DNA of 51,014 nucleotides from a virus. Of the stretch, positions 16,838-24,575 are shown piece after piece. The notes below the pieces were generated by a model, which saw nothing but the letters and a program-made list of their open reading frames with translations, was not told the DNA's origin and searched no databases. The stretch covers positions 1-51,014 of IMG/VR virus record IMGVR_UViG_3300035698_022667. One strand, given 5' to 3'. Every line of letters begins with the position of its first letter. Positions within the stretch are counted from its first letter, which is position 1. Made by a program: the position numbers and the translations under genes.

Positions 16838-17217
16838 TTTCTATTATTTTATTAATCCTTGCAGGTATAAGTAATGCTATAATGGATGTATTACAATTTA
16901 AATTTGATAGATCTATATTTACATCATGGAAAAATTAATGGATCAATCCTAAAATCAGTTCACAAAATAAATGGAAATATAACGAAAATGGCGTTTGGTG
17001 TGGAGAAAAGTTTTTCGGCTCAAGTACATTTCTTGTATTCTTAACAGACTTCTGGCACTTAGCAAAATTTCTAATGTTATTATTTATAGCTGCATCAGTT
17101 ATATTCTATCTACCTCTTGTTAATTGGTGGGTAGATATTTTTATAATGTATTGTGTTTTTACTGTAACTTTTGAACTGTTTTTTAGTAAAATCCTCATTC
17201 GAAAGAAGAATATATAA
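16834..17217 (+). CDS. Membrane protein with an in-frame TAA
   Basis: ATG at 16834 overlaps the preceding stop (ATGA). The frame reads MISIILLILAGISNAIMDVL and continues to SWKN, then TAA at 16936-16938, then WINPKISSQNKWKYNENGVW through two or three hydrophobic segments to TAA at 17215-17217. A single change (for example AAA to TAA) would explain the break. The restored product has about 127 residues and several transmembrane segments. Adjacent conserved-looking sequence on both sides of the stop argues for one gene. Function unknown. Confidence 0.5.
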
Positions 17218-17218
17218 G

Positions 17219-17232
17219 ATATATAAAATAAA
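17219..17232 (+). promoter_or_regulatory. Late-promoter-like 14-mer
   Basis: Exact ATATATAAAATAAA, 5 bases before the ATG at 17238. Confidence 0.65.
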
Positions 17233-17237
17233 GAAAT

Positions 17238-17520
17238 ATGAAATACATAAAAACGACATTAAACGAAAGAGAAGAAGATAAATTTTCTGAAGGGCTTTTT
17301 TATTCATCGAGATGGATGGGATGAAGATGCATTAATAGATACTGGTATAATGGACGCGCTTAGTTTAGCAACTAAAATAGGATATGAACTTAAAAATTGT
17401 AGACGAGGAAGTTATGGAATTGTTGGTGATACAGCTGAAGACTTACTTGCAACACTAAAAGAACTTGCAACAGAACTTGACAATACAATTGAAAATGTCG
17501 AAAATCAATTAGATATATAA
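17238..17520 (+). CDS. Tag-bearing protein, frameshifted (MKYIKTTLNE)
   Basis: ATG at 17238 gives MKYIKTTLNEREEDKFSEG and stops after 28 residues. Removing one G from the GGG at 17292-17294 restores a frame (FFIHRDGWDEDALIDTGIMD, then a long helical Leu/Glu/Asn-rich segment) that ends at TAA 17518-17520, for about 93 residues. The tag's TLNE end matches the family. The next gene's promoter-like motif overlaps the stop. Candidate internal head protein with a frameshift at a homopolymer. Confidence 0.58.
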
Positions 17521-17526
17521 AATAAA
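17513..17526 (+). promoter_or_regulatory. Late-promoter-like 14-mer
   Basis: Exact ATATATAAAATAAA, overlapping the upstream stop and ending 9 bases before the ATG at 17536. Confidence 0.65.
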
Positions 17527-17535
17527 CAAACAATT

Positions 17536-18183
17536 ATGAGAGCAGGACAATTTAACTTTAAAGAGTGGATGAATAAACTTTATGAAGAAGTTGACGAAAA
17601 TGAAGATAAGGACAAAAATTCTCAAAAACCACAAGCTGAAAAATCAACTACATCATCTGAATTTATGGATGGTGGAGAAGGTATCGCTTATAATGATGGA
17701 ATTGTTATTCCTGATGAGAATAAAAAATCTTATGATTGGTTAAAGAAAGAATTCCAAAAAGGAAAAGTAGAAGTTAAAGTTGAAATGAAACTTGGTGGTT
17801 CTTCTTTTACACCAGTAAATGATATGCAGGCTGATCCAGATTCAGTAAAAGATTTCAAACCTGGAATGTTTGGAGAAGTTAAAACTGCAAATCCAGAAAA
17901 TGATGAAAAAAATGTTGATAAACCCGAAACTTCTGGTAATCTTGATCCTAAAAAAGATAAACCTGCTTTTAACAAAGGCGAAAGTGAAAAGACTCCAGGT
18001 GAAAAACCAGAAAATGGGGAAAAGCCAACTGCAAAAGTAGCACCTTTCAAGAAAAAAGAAGGCGAAGAATCAGCTGAAGATGAAAAACATGAAAAAAGTG
18101 AAACTCCGACAGAAGAGAAAAAAGAACATGCAGAAGATAAAGCTGAAGTAAAAAAAGTCGATCTCAAAACTAAAAAGAAATGA
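17536..18183 (+). CDS. Highly charged, probably disordered protein
   Basis: The 215-residue protein starts MRAGQFNFKEWMNKLYEEVD. The MRA start and the first 20 residues loosely recall the tag family (MRAK...) but lack a clear Leu-x-Glu end. A short folded-looking part spans residues 35-95 (MDGGEGIAYNDGIVIPDENK and on). From about residue 110 it is repetitive Lys/Glu/Pro-rich sequence, likely disordered. This composition is common in phage scaffold, core or internal proteins. It overlaps the next start by 4 bases. Confidence 0.65.
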   Translation: MRAGQFNFKEWMNKLYEEVDENEDKDKNSQKPQAEKSTTSSEFMDGGEGIAYNDGIVIPDENKKSYDWLKKEFQKGKVEVKVEMKLGGSSFTPVNDMQADPDSVKDFKPGMFGEVKTANPENDEKNVDKPETSGNLDPKKDKPAFNKGESEKTPGEKPENGEKPTAKVAPFKKKEGEESAEDEKHEKSETPTEEKKEHAEDKAEVKKVDLKTKKK

Positions 18184-18461
18184 GCTTAAAAAATAACGTG
18201 CTGAGTGATAGATTAAATGATTTTAAAAATAATCCAAAACTTCAGAACGAAATTAACTATCCCCATAAAAATTCAATTGTTATGGAATTTGTAAATGGAA
18301 TAATTCTTTTAATTACATTTTTCATAAAATCAGCAGCATTTGGTTTTGCATTAAAAACTATATTAAGCACAGATTGGAATTTTTTGGGATTGTTGTGTGT
18401 AGGCTTATCAATTAATTTTACAATGCAATTTATTTCTGATCTGGAAAGAGTACACAAATAG
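18180..18461 (+). CDS. Small membrane protein, C-terminus at a deletion junction
   Basis: This 93-residue protein has two hydrophobic segments at about residues 36-58 (MEFVNGIILLITFFIKSAAF) and 62-85 (ILSTDWNFLGLLCVGLSINF). Its start overlaps the preceding stop (ATGA-type). The last residues (SDLERVHK) are encoded by bases that, in another frame, are the P-loop of the downstream thymidylate kinase (GKSTQ). The original C-terminus may therefore have been lost in a deletion. Confidence 0.55.
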   Translation: MSLKNNVLSDRLNDFKNNPKLQNEINYPHKNSIVMEFVNGIILLITFFIKSAAFGFALKTILSTDWNFLGLLCVGLSINFTMQFISDLERVHK

Positions 18462-19069
18462 AATTGATAAAGAAACATTTTGAGAAAAATAACTTAAAAT
18501 ATGCATATGTTCACTTTCCTATTTATGGGCATAATGAAGCAAGTAATGTTATAGCAGCGTATTTGCGTGGTGAATATGGAAATATAAATGAAGTTAATCC
18601 AGTATTTGTAGCAAACATGTATGCAATGGATAGATTCTTATATTTTCCTGAATTACAAAAACAAATATTCGAAAATGATGTAGTTCTTTTAGATCGTTAT
18701 GTATTTTCAAATATGGCATATCAAGGTGCTAAATATGATACAGAAATTCAGGCTCAAATAATGAGAGATTGGATTAATGAATTTGAATTTGGATTTTTAG
18801 AACTTCCTTATCCTGATAGAAACATATTTTTTGACGTTCCGATTAACATAATAGAAAAAAGATTATTAGAAACAAGAGATGGAAATGATCGAGAATATCT
18901 TAATGGCAAATCTGATATTCATGAAGCAGACATAAAATTCCAGAAAAAGGTTCGAGAAAATTATTTAGCCTTAAAAGATTATAAAAATTATTCAATAATT
19001 GAAGTAGAAACATTATCTCCACCGGAAATTTTTGAAATATATAAAGAAAAATTAAATGATATTTTATAA
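18443..19069 (+). pseudogene. tmk: Thymidylate kinase, N-terminus missing
   Basis: dTMP kinase makes dTDP from dTMP. In frame from 18443 the sequence reads GKSTQIELIKKHFEKNN, the second half of the P-loop, but no start codon precedes it because a TGA lies at 18437-18439. Downstream the family motifs are intact: FPIYG, ANMYAMDRFL, VVLLDRYVFSNMAYQGAK (DR-Y/S motif), FFDVPINIIEKRL, and a LID-like region (TRDGNDREYLN). The adjoining bases TCTGATCTGGAAAG look like TCTGATGGATCTGGAAAG (SDGSGK) with four bases lost between GAT repeats. The start and first glycine of the loop are absent. The only possible start, TTG at 18464, would give an enzyme without a P-loop. Confidence 0.75.
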
Positions 19070-19093
19070 AATTAAATAAATAAAATAAAAACT

Positions 19094-19369
19094 ATGTATA
19101 AAAAATTTACATCTCGAGCTAAAACTGTTGAAGAAGCACCAGTAGAGAATATTAAAGATTATTCTAAGAATAAAGTTCTCTATACATTATCGAAAAAACG
19201 ATCCCCACAAACTGTAGTATTTGTAGAAGATTTAGAAGATCCATGCTTTATTCATGTATTATATTATAAAACAAGATCTGGAGTTATTGCAGATACAAGC
19301 ATGATTATTGCAAAAGATATTTCAGATCGATTACGACATATGAAAGGCGTGGGATGGGAATTAAAGTAA
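19094..19369 (+). CDS. Hypothetical protein (91 residues)
   Basis: Starts MYKKFTSRAKTVEEAPVENI. RAKTVEEA recalls the MRAKTVNE start of the first gene in the window, so this may be a divergent tag. The rest is a compact alpha/beta domain (KVLYTLSKKRSPQTVVFVED and on) ending in GVGWELK. A degenerate AAATAAATAAAATAAAAA leader precedes it, and a regulatory element follows. No family recognised. Confidence 0.6.
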   Translation: MYKKFTSRAKTVEEAPVENIKDYSKNKVLYTLSKKRSPQTVVFVEDLEDPCFIHVLYYKTRSGVIADTSMIIAKDISDRLRHMKGVGWELK

Positions 19370-19371
19370 TA

Positions 19372-19426
19372 TAACAAAAGTTTAACATCATTTAAAATCT
19401 TAACTAAAAAATTGATTATATTATTT
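19372..19426 (+). promoter_or_regulatory. Bipartite element shared with the tmRNA upstream region
   Basis: TAACAAAAGTTTAACAT (19372-19388) differs by one base from 16243-16259. TTATATTATTT (19416-19426) matches 16289-16299. The spacing between the parts is 44 versus 46 bases. It lies about 85 bases before the Pro-rich gene at 19510. Proposed promoter of a second temporal class, distinct from the late 14-mer. Confidence 0.5.
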
Positions 19427-19509
19427 TTATAATCTTAAAACTTTTCGAATCTGGTATATATAAATTAATATCATAACTAAAATAAAATAAAATAAAATTA
19501 ACAAAAATT

Positions 19510-19890
19510 ATGGCGAAAAAAGAAAACATTCAAGAGGCTAAAATTGTAGCACCTAACGCAGTAGCAACACAACAACTAGCACAACCACCACAACCACCAC
19601 AACCACCACAACCAGCACAATCAGCAGTAGATTCAGGACAAGTAATTGAAACTGATGCTTATGTTCCTACATATAAAATAAAAAAAGAATTCAAACAAGC
19701 AGTCATGCAATCAATTGGTGATAGACCTTTTAATGAAATTGCTGGACTTATTAACGCTATCGATGTCGAAGTTATGGATCATCAAACATTAACTCAAGTA
19801 GTTAACGGAATTGGACAATTTCCATTCATAAAAGTAGAAGGATTAATGAAAAATATTAACAATTTCGTAGAACAAGTGATCGAAGAATAA
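19510..19890 (+). CDS. Protein with Gln-Pro-Pro repeat linker
   Basis: In this 126-residue protein, residues about 19-40 are a QPPQPPQPPQPAQ linker, a triplet repeat in the DNA (caaccacca). The C-terminal 75 residues (YKIKKEFKQAVMQSIGDRPF, AGLINAIDVEVM, VVNGIGQFPFIKVEGLM) look like a small helical domain. No family recognised. It precedes the ECF sigma gene, separated by a terminator. Confidence 0.65.
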   Translation: MAKKENIQEAKIVAPNAVATQQLAQPPQPPQPPQPAQSAVDSGQVIETDAYVPTYKIKKEFKQAVMQSIGDRPFNEIAGLINAIDVEVMDHQTLTQVVNGIGQFPFIKVEGLMKNINNFVEQVIEE

Positions 19891-19902
19891 GATCACTTTT
19901 TT
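19874..19902 (+). terminator. Rho-independent terminator
   Basis: AAGTGATC / GATCACTT stem (19874-19881 with 19891-19898), 9-base loop containing the stop codon of the Pro-rich gene, then TTTT. Confidence 0.75.
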
Positions 19903-19953
19903 CCTATTACATTACATTTTACACAAATACATATTTCAAATCTAATCATATTT

Positions 19954-20580
19954 ATGAGTAAAAAAAATCCAAGTATACAAACAATAGCATTAAATTTTAT
20001 AGAAAAAAAAGATAACGAAATATTTACAATTTTAATTAATAGATTAAAACCTGGCCTTTTAGCATTTGTGTATAAATATGTTAAAGACAGAGATTTAAGT
20101 AATGAAATAGTTTCGCAGACTTTTATTGTAATTTGGGAAAAAATACATCAATATAAACCTGAATTCAACTTTTCAACATGGGCGTATGCCATCGCAAAAA
20201 ATGAAGCATTAGGAGTAATAAGAGCAAATCGTCGTACTTTATCACATGACAAATTGACTGAAAATCATTCTAAATTACTTCAATTGTATAATCCTGTTTT
20301 TAATATGAATACAGAATGTGTGGGTCCAAGTGGCGAAGAATTAGTTCAAAGATTATATGATGCAAGTATTGCAGCAATTAATCAACTTAACGAACCTTAT
20401 AAAACTGTAATGATTGAAAGAGAAGTACATCAAAAACAATTGCATAACATTGCCGAAGATTTAAGCTGGAATTTATCAACAGTCAAAACACGTTTGCGAA
20501 AAGCAAGAAAAGATGTAGCAAGTACTTTGATTAAAACACATCCAGAATTAGTAGAATCATATATTGAAAATGATGATTAA
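19954..20580 (+). CDS. ECF-type sigma-70 family factor
   Basis: The 208-residue protein shows region 2 at about residues 30-95: VYKYVKDRDLSNEIVSQTFI, then VIWEKIHQY, FSTWAYAIAKNEALGVIRANRR. The last is the core-binding and -10 recognition helix typical of RpoE-like factors. Region 4 is at about residues 145-195: LNEPYKTVMIEREVHQKQLH, NIAEDLSWNLSTVKTRLRKARK, a classic helix-turn-helix. A phage-encoded ECF sigma would redirect host polymerase, perhaps to middle genes, alongside the gp55-like factor. A gene for a membrane-anchored protein starts 4 bases after its stop. Confidence 0.88.
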   Translation: MSKKNPSIQTIALNFIEKKDNEIFTILINRLKPGLLAFVYKYVKDRDLSNEIVSQTFIVIWEKIHQYKPEFNFSTWAYAIAKNEALGVIRANRRTLSHDKLTENHSKLLQLYNPVFNMNTECVGPSGEELVQRLYDASIAAINQLNEPYKTVMIEREVHQKQLHNIAEDLSWNLSTVKTRLRKARKDVASTLIKTHPELVESYIENDD

Positions 20581-20583
20581 ATT

Positions 20584-21066
20584 ATGAAGATTTCAAATCC
20601 ATTAAGACCACGTAATTGGGGAATTGTTAAAGTCTATAGAGACTTTGAGAATTTTGCAGATTGGCGTCGTGTTATCAAAAGAGAAGAAGCAAACAAAAAA
20701 TCATTATTTAATCAATGGAAACTTGATCGTACAATTTTGTACGATATTTATGTTACAGTTTCTTTAGATGAATCGAGTTCTCAATTAGCTGAACCTGTGC
20801 AGCGCACACAATTAGTTGAATCTCTTAATCCTCTTCATCGTTATCTTGATGATCTTGGGTTTGCAGAATGTTTAAATTGTGAGTTCAATCAATTTGAAGA
20901 TGATAAGCATAATCCTACTCTTACATACTTAATTGTATATCGTTTTGGCTTCAATAAATTTTCATTAGCTTGGTTAGTTAAATTTTTAATAGTTACTTCT
21001 GTTTTAGTATATTTTTGCATCAAGTATTTACCTACATTAACATTATGGATTTCAACTTTGATTTAA
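20584..21066 (+). CDS. C-terminally membrane-anchored protein next to the ECF sigma
   Basis: The 160-residue protein has a soluble N-terminal domain (about 1-120, WRRVIKREEANKKSLFNQW and on). One long or two short hydrophobic segments lie at the C-terminus (KFLIVTSVLVYFCIKYLPTL). It starts 4 bases after the ECF sigma stop, so the two are translationally coupled. Anti-sigma factors are often membrane proteins encoded next to ECF sigmas, but no ZAS or other anti-sigma motif is visible, so this remains a guess from position. Confidence 0.6.
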   Translation: MKISNPLRPRNWGIVKVYRDFENFADWRRVIKREEANKKSLFNQWKLDRTILYDIYVTVSLDESSSQLAEPVQRTQLVESLNPLHRYLDDLGFAECLNCEFNQFEDDKHNPTLTYLIVYRFGFNKFSLAWLVKFLIVTSVLVYFCIKYLPTLTLWISTLI

Positions 21067-21070
21067 GCAA

Positions 21071-21178
21071 ATGAAAATATTAGATGAACTAAAAGATTTA
21101 ATTTCTATTAAGCAAAAACTTAATATTAATATTTATTTTTGTGCCATCTGCATTGTTGTTAATATAAAATTAAAATAA
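21071..21178 (+). CDS. Small ORF with hydrophobic C-terminus
   Basis: 35 residues, MKILDELKDLISIKQKLNIN followed by a short hydrophobic Cys-containing segment (YFCAICIVVNIKLK). It is closely packed between two genes (4-base gaps). Possible small membrane peptide; weak support. Confidence 0.35.
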   Translation: MKILDELKDLISIKQKLNINIYFCAICIVVNIKLK

Positions 21179-21182
21179 TTAA

Positions 21183-21953
21183 ATGTCTGAATTCAATAAA
21201 GAAAATATTAAATGGCAGAAGGGCTTGTATGGGCTACCTGAGTGTATATATAAAATAAAAACTCCAGGTGTATCGACTATTTTATCAGAGGGCATTCCCG
21301 ACCCAGAATGGGATGCATTTATTGCAGAAGTAGGACAAACTAAAGCTGATGCTATATTAACTGCAGCCGGCAATAGAGGGTCAGCTATGCACATGTTTAT
21401 TCAGAACTTTATTACCAAATTATCTGAAACAAAAGATGTGTCAGAAGCTCTTAGGTATACTCAAATTGAAAGTCCTAAAATTTTACTAAAAGATAAAATT
21501 CCTCAAAATAAAATCGAAGAAGGAATGAAATACTTTTATAAGTTTTACTATTCAGATTACCCTAGTAAATATTTAGATATGGTATCGATGGAGATGGGTA
21601 TCTATTCTAAGCGATTCTTTTATCGTGGAAAATTAGACATTCTTTACAAAGATAAAATCTTCGGTTTATCGCTTACAGATTTTAAATCATCAAACGGAAA
21701 AATCAAAAAGGGAAGTACAAAAGAAATAAAATACTTAAATCAGCTAGGGGCATATTCTTTATGTATTCAAGAAATGTATAAAGGAAAAGGAATTGTTTGT
21801 AATAGAGCGTCTATTTTATGTGTTGATAAAAATACCGACATTATTCAAGAAATAAGTCTCTCTGGCACAGAATTAAAAAAATACGAGGAATCTTTTGCAC
21901 AACTTGCATCTGAATGGCATGTCAAGCATAAACAAGAATACTTACTATCATAA
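21183..21953 (+). CDS. PD-(D/E)XK exonuclease, MGME1/Cas4-like
   Basis: The motifs of this 256-residue nuclease occur in order. AAGNRGSAMHMFIQNF is the conserved helix with His (about residues 60-75). MEMGIYSKRFFYRGKLDILY provides Glu and the catalytic Asp in GKLD. LSLTDFKSSNGK is the D-x-K element, and YLNQLGAYSLCIQ is the Q-x3-Y helix. These match phage and mitochondrial MGME1-type single-strand exonucleases of the RecB/Cas4 superfamily. It probably processes DNA ends in recombination or replication. Length fits a single-domain member. Confidence 0.82.
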   Translation: MSEFNKENIKWQKGLYGLPECIYKIKTPGVSTILSEGIPDPEWDAFIAEVGQTKADAILTAAGNRGSAMHMFIQNFITKLSETKDVSEALRYTQIESPKILLKDKIPQNKIEEGMKYFYKFYYSDYPSKYLDMVSMEMGIYSKRFFYRGKLDILYKDKIFGLSLTDFKSSNGKIKKGSTKEIKYLNQLGAYSLCIQEMYKGKGIVCNRASILCVDKNTDIIQEISLSGTELKKYEESFAQLASEWHVKHKQEYLLS

Positions 21954-21965
21954 AAGAAAAAGCAA

Positions 21966-22016
21966 ATGAAATATGAAAATTGGAAAAAAGCTAAAATTAA
22001 AAAAAATAAGAAATAA
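21966..22016 (+). CDS. Tiny basic ORF (16 residues)
   Basis: MKYENWKKAKIKKNKK then TAA, lying between the nuclease gene and the next gene with a 3-base gap. Its basic composition and tight packing are the only support. It may be spurious. Confidence 0.2.
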   Translation: MKYENWKKAKIKKNKK

Positions 22017-22019
22017 GAA

Positions 22020-22673
22020 ATGAAAGAAAAAAGTAATAAAGAGAAAAGTACATTAACAGTCGTTAAAGATGGTGTTGAAGAAGAAAGAGAAATGAATAAA
22101 CCGACTCCTGAAGAAATTGTTGAATTTAAAAAAGAATTTGATGATGCTATGGAAGATTTTAAAACTCATAAATGGGAAATTAGTGAAAAGGGCCATTTTG
22201 GTGCTAATGATGTTGGAATGTATCTTTATGAATTCCTTGACAAATTCTGCTTTTGGACAAAAACAGGGTGGATGGGTGTAATAAAAATGAAAGAAGAAAT
22301 TGAGAAAGGAATGGGTTTAGCTAATGCAGATCTAGGATTAGCTCTTGATTATCAAAGTCTTGAGTTTTGTGCATATATGCTTACAAATCCCGGTGGTACA
22401 GGATATGAATTAACAATTGAATTTGAAAAACAAGCCGATAAATATTCAAAAATTGCAACTGTAGTTGGAGAAACTGTCGAAGTCGCAAGAGCAACTCTTA
22501 AAAATATTCAATATCTTCAAGAAAAATGGGCAGCAGCCGAACAAGGGTTTTATTTATCAGATTTAGAACCACTCGAAAAAGAAGCTGAAGAAGGTGCCGG
22601 AAAAGGAGAAAAAGTTCCTGATATTGAAGGAAATACTATTGAAATTGATTTATCAAAAGAAGAAAAACCGTAA
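22020..22673 (+). CDS. Hypothetical acidic protein (217 residues)
   Basis: The N-terminal 45 residues are charged (EKSNKEKSTLTVVKDGVEEE). A helical core follows, with WISEKGHFG-like and FLDKFCFWTKTGWMGVIKMK segments and ATLKNIQYLQEKWAAAEQGF. The C-terminus is a Glu/Lys-rich tail. No family recognised. A terminator follows. The all-helical core and charged ends could suit an assembly chaperone, but this is speculation. Confidence 0.65.
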   Translation: MKEKSNKEKSTLTVVKDGVEEEREMNKPTPEEIVEFKKEFDDAMEDFKTHKWEISEKGHFGANDVGMYLYEFLDKFCFWTKTGWMGVIKMKEEIEKGMGLANADLGLALDYQSLEFCAYMLTNPGGTGYELTIEFEKQADKYSKIATVVGETVEVARATLKNIQYLQEKWAAAEQGFYLSDLEPLEKEAEEGAGKGEKVPDIEGNTIEIDLSKEEKP

Positions 22674-22732
22674 TTAAGTGATTGAAAAATTAAAATCAGT
22701 CTTTTCGAATGATATTGAACAATCTCAGAAAT

Positions 22733-22761
22733 AGTCTAAGCGAAAACTTAGGCTTTTTTTA
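22733..22761 (+). terminator. Rho-independent terminator
   Basis: AGTCTAAG / CTTAGGCT stem (22733-22740 with 22747-22754, one G-T pair), 6-base loop, then a T-run. Confidence 0.75.
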
Positions 22762-22806
22762 GTGATATAAATAAAGATATTAAAAATAAAATATAAAAAT
22801 AAAACT

Positions 22807-23175
22807 ATGACACCAGCACAATTTTTTTCAAAGAATATAAAATGGTTTGCATTAGCATTTCTTGTTTTGTTCCTTTTCAAATCTGTACAAAGTTGTAATC
22901 GAAATATGGGCGCAAGCATAAAAGAAAATCACACTGCATACATAATTGACTCTTTAGAAAATCATATTAGAACGTCTGATAAAATTTTAGGTGATTCTAT
23001 CAAAACTCTCAATTTTCAATTAGAAATAGAAAAAACAAAAGCTAACGCTGCAGATCAAAGAGCAACAGCAGTACAATCTACTGCTGAAAAAGTTAGGGCA
23101 AATACTACTTCAACTACAAATATAACTCTTAAAGGACTAGAAGAAATAAAAGATTCTACTAAACTTGAAAAATAA
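22807..23175 (+). CDS. Single-pass membrane protein with helical periplasmic domain
   Basis: In 122 residues a transmembrane helix at about residues 12-28 (WFALAFLVLFLFKSVQSC) is followed by a long polar helix rich in Lys/Thr/Ala. N-in/C-out topology with a coiled coil matches i-spanins, but no partner lipoprotein (o-spanin) is visible nearby. The Cys after the helix (QSCNRN) could suggest a lipobox-like site, but the sequence does not fit well. Function open. Confidence 0.6.
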   Translation: MTPAQFFSKNIKWFALAFLVLFLFKSVQSCNRNMGASIKENHTAYIIDSLENHIRTSDKILGDSIKTLNFQLEIEKTKANAADQRATAVQSTAEKVRANTTSTTNITLKGLEEIKDSTKLEK

Positions 23176-23181
23176 TTTGTC

Positions 23182-23235
23182 ATGAACACGTTTGTTGTTA
23201 AATCTAAAGAATCTCTTCTTGGTGGTAAATATTAA
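23182..23235 (+). CDS. Tiny ORF (17 residues)
   Basis: MNTFVVKSKESLLGGKY then TAA. The KESLLG core is faintly like the tag family (K.SL.E), so this may be a degenerate tag-only ORF. Weak support. Confidence 0.25.
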   Translation: MNTFVVKSKESLLGGKY

Positions 23236-23255
23236 TAGAATATATAAATTAAAGT

Positions 23256-24575
23256 ATGAAATTAAAAAATATTAAAGTTACTGGCAAAGGCCTCTATTGG
23301 GGACTTATTGGAACATTTTTTTTATTGTATGCATGTGTTGGTTTCGTATCAACATTACACTCGATAACATTTTTTCAATTAACGAATAACCTTGGATTAG
23401 CAATACTACTTGGGGTGACTTATGAGTTAGGTCAAGCGAGTGTTCTTTTTGGGATTTTGATGACTAAAAATAAAGATAAATTCTTACCTTGGGCATTAAT
23501 GTTTTTATTAACTGCATTGCAAGTTACAGCGAATGTTTATGCTTCATTTAAGTTTATGGTAAGTACAGGAAACACAGATTGGATTTATTGGCAAAAATCT
23601 ATTCTTTTTGGTGTCCAAGCCAGTTCTCCTGAAATGTATCAAATGATTATTTCTTGGATATCTGGAGCATTACTTCCAATTGTTGCATTAGGAATGACTG
23701 CTTTAGTAGCTCAAAATATAAAAATGGCTACTGAAGACAGAGAAAAGGAAGAAAAAGAAAATAATAAAACAAATTTTGATGATAAAGGTAATATTATTGG
23801 AACTAAAGTTTATGATATTGCTGAACAAAAAAGGAATGAAAATTTAGATAATGATTCAAAAGAAATAGATGCTATTATTGATGATGGAGGCGGTGAAGAA
23901 ACCAAAAAAGAAGAATATGTAAAAGATGAATTGGATGAAGAAGCTGAAAGACTAACTCCTGAAATAAATGAAGAACCTGAAAAAAAAGTTCAAGATGTGG
24001 TCGCAACTCAACAGAAAAAGGAAGAAAAAATTCCTGCGTTAGGAGAAGCAGGTTCGCCATTTAAAATTGATGCACCGACAGAGCCTTTACTTGAACAACA
24101 ATTCGAAAAAGAATACATAATTCCTGAACCTGAAAAGAAAAAACGAGGTCGACCACCTAAAAAAGATAAAGTGGTTGAGTCAAAAAAAGCACAGGAACCT
24201 CTACAAAAAGAGGAAATAAAGGTTCCAGTAAAACCAAAAAGAAAAAGAACGACTAATCCTCTCAAGAAAAAAACAAAAATACATACAGTAAAAAATCTTA
24301 AAGAGATAAATAAACCTTCTAAAGGTGAAGAAGTGATCGAGTTAATCGAGAAGATGGATAAGGTTGCAGAAAAAGAATCCATTATCCAAGATACTAAAAT
24401 AGAAGAGAAGACACCGGAAGCATTACTTGTGTCACCTGAACTCCGTACTCCTTATATAGATGGAGGAGTAGAAGTTATAGACGCAAAAGCAGTTCCAAAG
24501 AAGAAAAAATCAGAGGTTAATAAGTTTGGAATCCCAATACAAGCTGGAGAACATAGAAATTTTGATAAAATTTAG
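23256..24575 (+). CDS. Multi-pass membrane protein with AT-hook in its tail
   Basis: The 439-residue protein begins with about four transmembrane helices in residues 10-165 (YWGLIGTFFLLYACVGFVST, ILLGVTYELGQASVLFGILM, LPWALMFLLTALQVTANVYA, IISWISGALLPIVALGMTAL). A 270-residue, highly charged and probably disordered cytoplasmic tail follows. Around residue 295 the tail contains KKKRGRPPKKDK, a canonical AT-hook (GRP core flanked by basic residues), then more Lys/Pro-rich blocks (PKRKRTTNPLKKKTK). A membrane anchor with an AT-DNA minor-groove binder could tether the AT-rich phage genome or replication complex to the membrane. That is inference. It ends at a strong terminator. Confidence 0.75.
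   Translation: MKLKNIKVTGKGLYWGLIGTFFLLYACVGFVSTLHSITFFQLTNNLGLAILLGVTYELGQASVLFGILMTKNKDKFLPWALMFLLTALQVTANVYASFKFMVSTGNTDWIYWQKSILFGVQASSPEMYQMIISWISGALLPIVALGMTALVAQNIKMATEDREKEEKENNKTNFDDKGNIIGTKVYDIAEQKRNENLDNDSKEIDAIIDDGGGEETKKEEYVKDELDEEAERLTPEINEEPEKKVQDVVATQQKKEEKIPALGEAGSPFKIDAPTEPLLEQQFEKEYIIPEPEKKKRGRPPKKDKVVESKKAQEPLQKEEIKVPVKPKRKRTTNPLKKKTKIHTVKNLKEINKPSKGEEVIELIEKMDKVAEKESIIQDTKIEEKTPEALLVSPELRTPYIDGGVEVIDAKAVPKKKKSEVNKFGIPIQAGEHRNFDKI

Noticed and set aside
17730-18167. Minus-strand Ser/Phe-rich open frame opposite the charged protein
   Set aside because: Typical mirror of a Lys/Glu-rich gene (GAA/AAA codons read backwards as TTC/TTT).
19580-19620. caaccacca triplet repeats as a CRISPR or regulatory array
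   Set aside because: They are in frame and encode a Gln-Pro-Pro linker. No spacers, and no repeat-spacer pattern is seen anywhere in the window.
20584-21066. Firm call of anti-sigma factor
   Set aside because: Only position and topology support it. No anti-sigma domain motif is visible, so it is listed as an unknown membrane-anchored protein.
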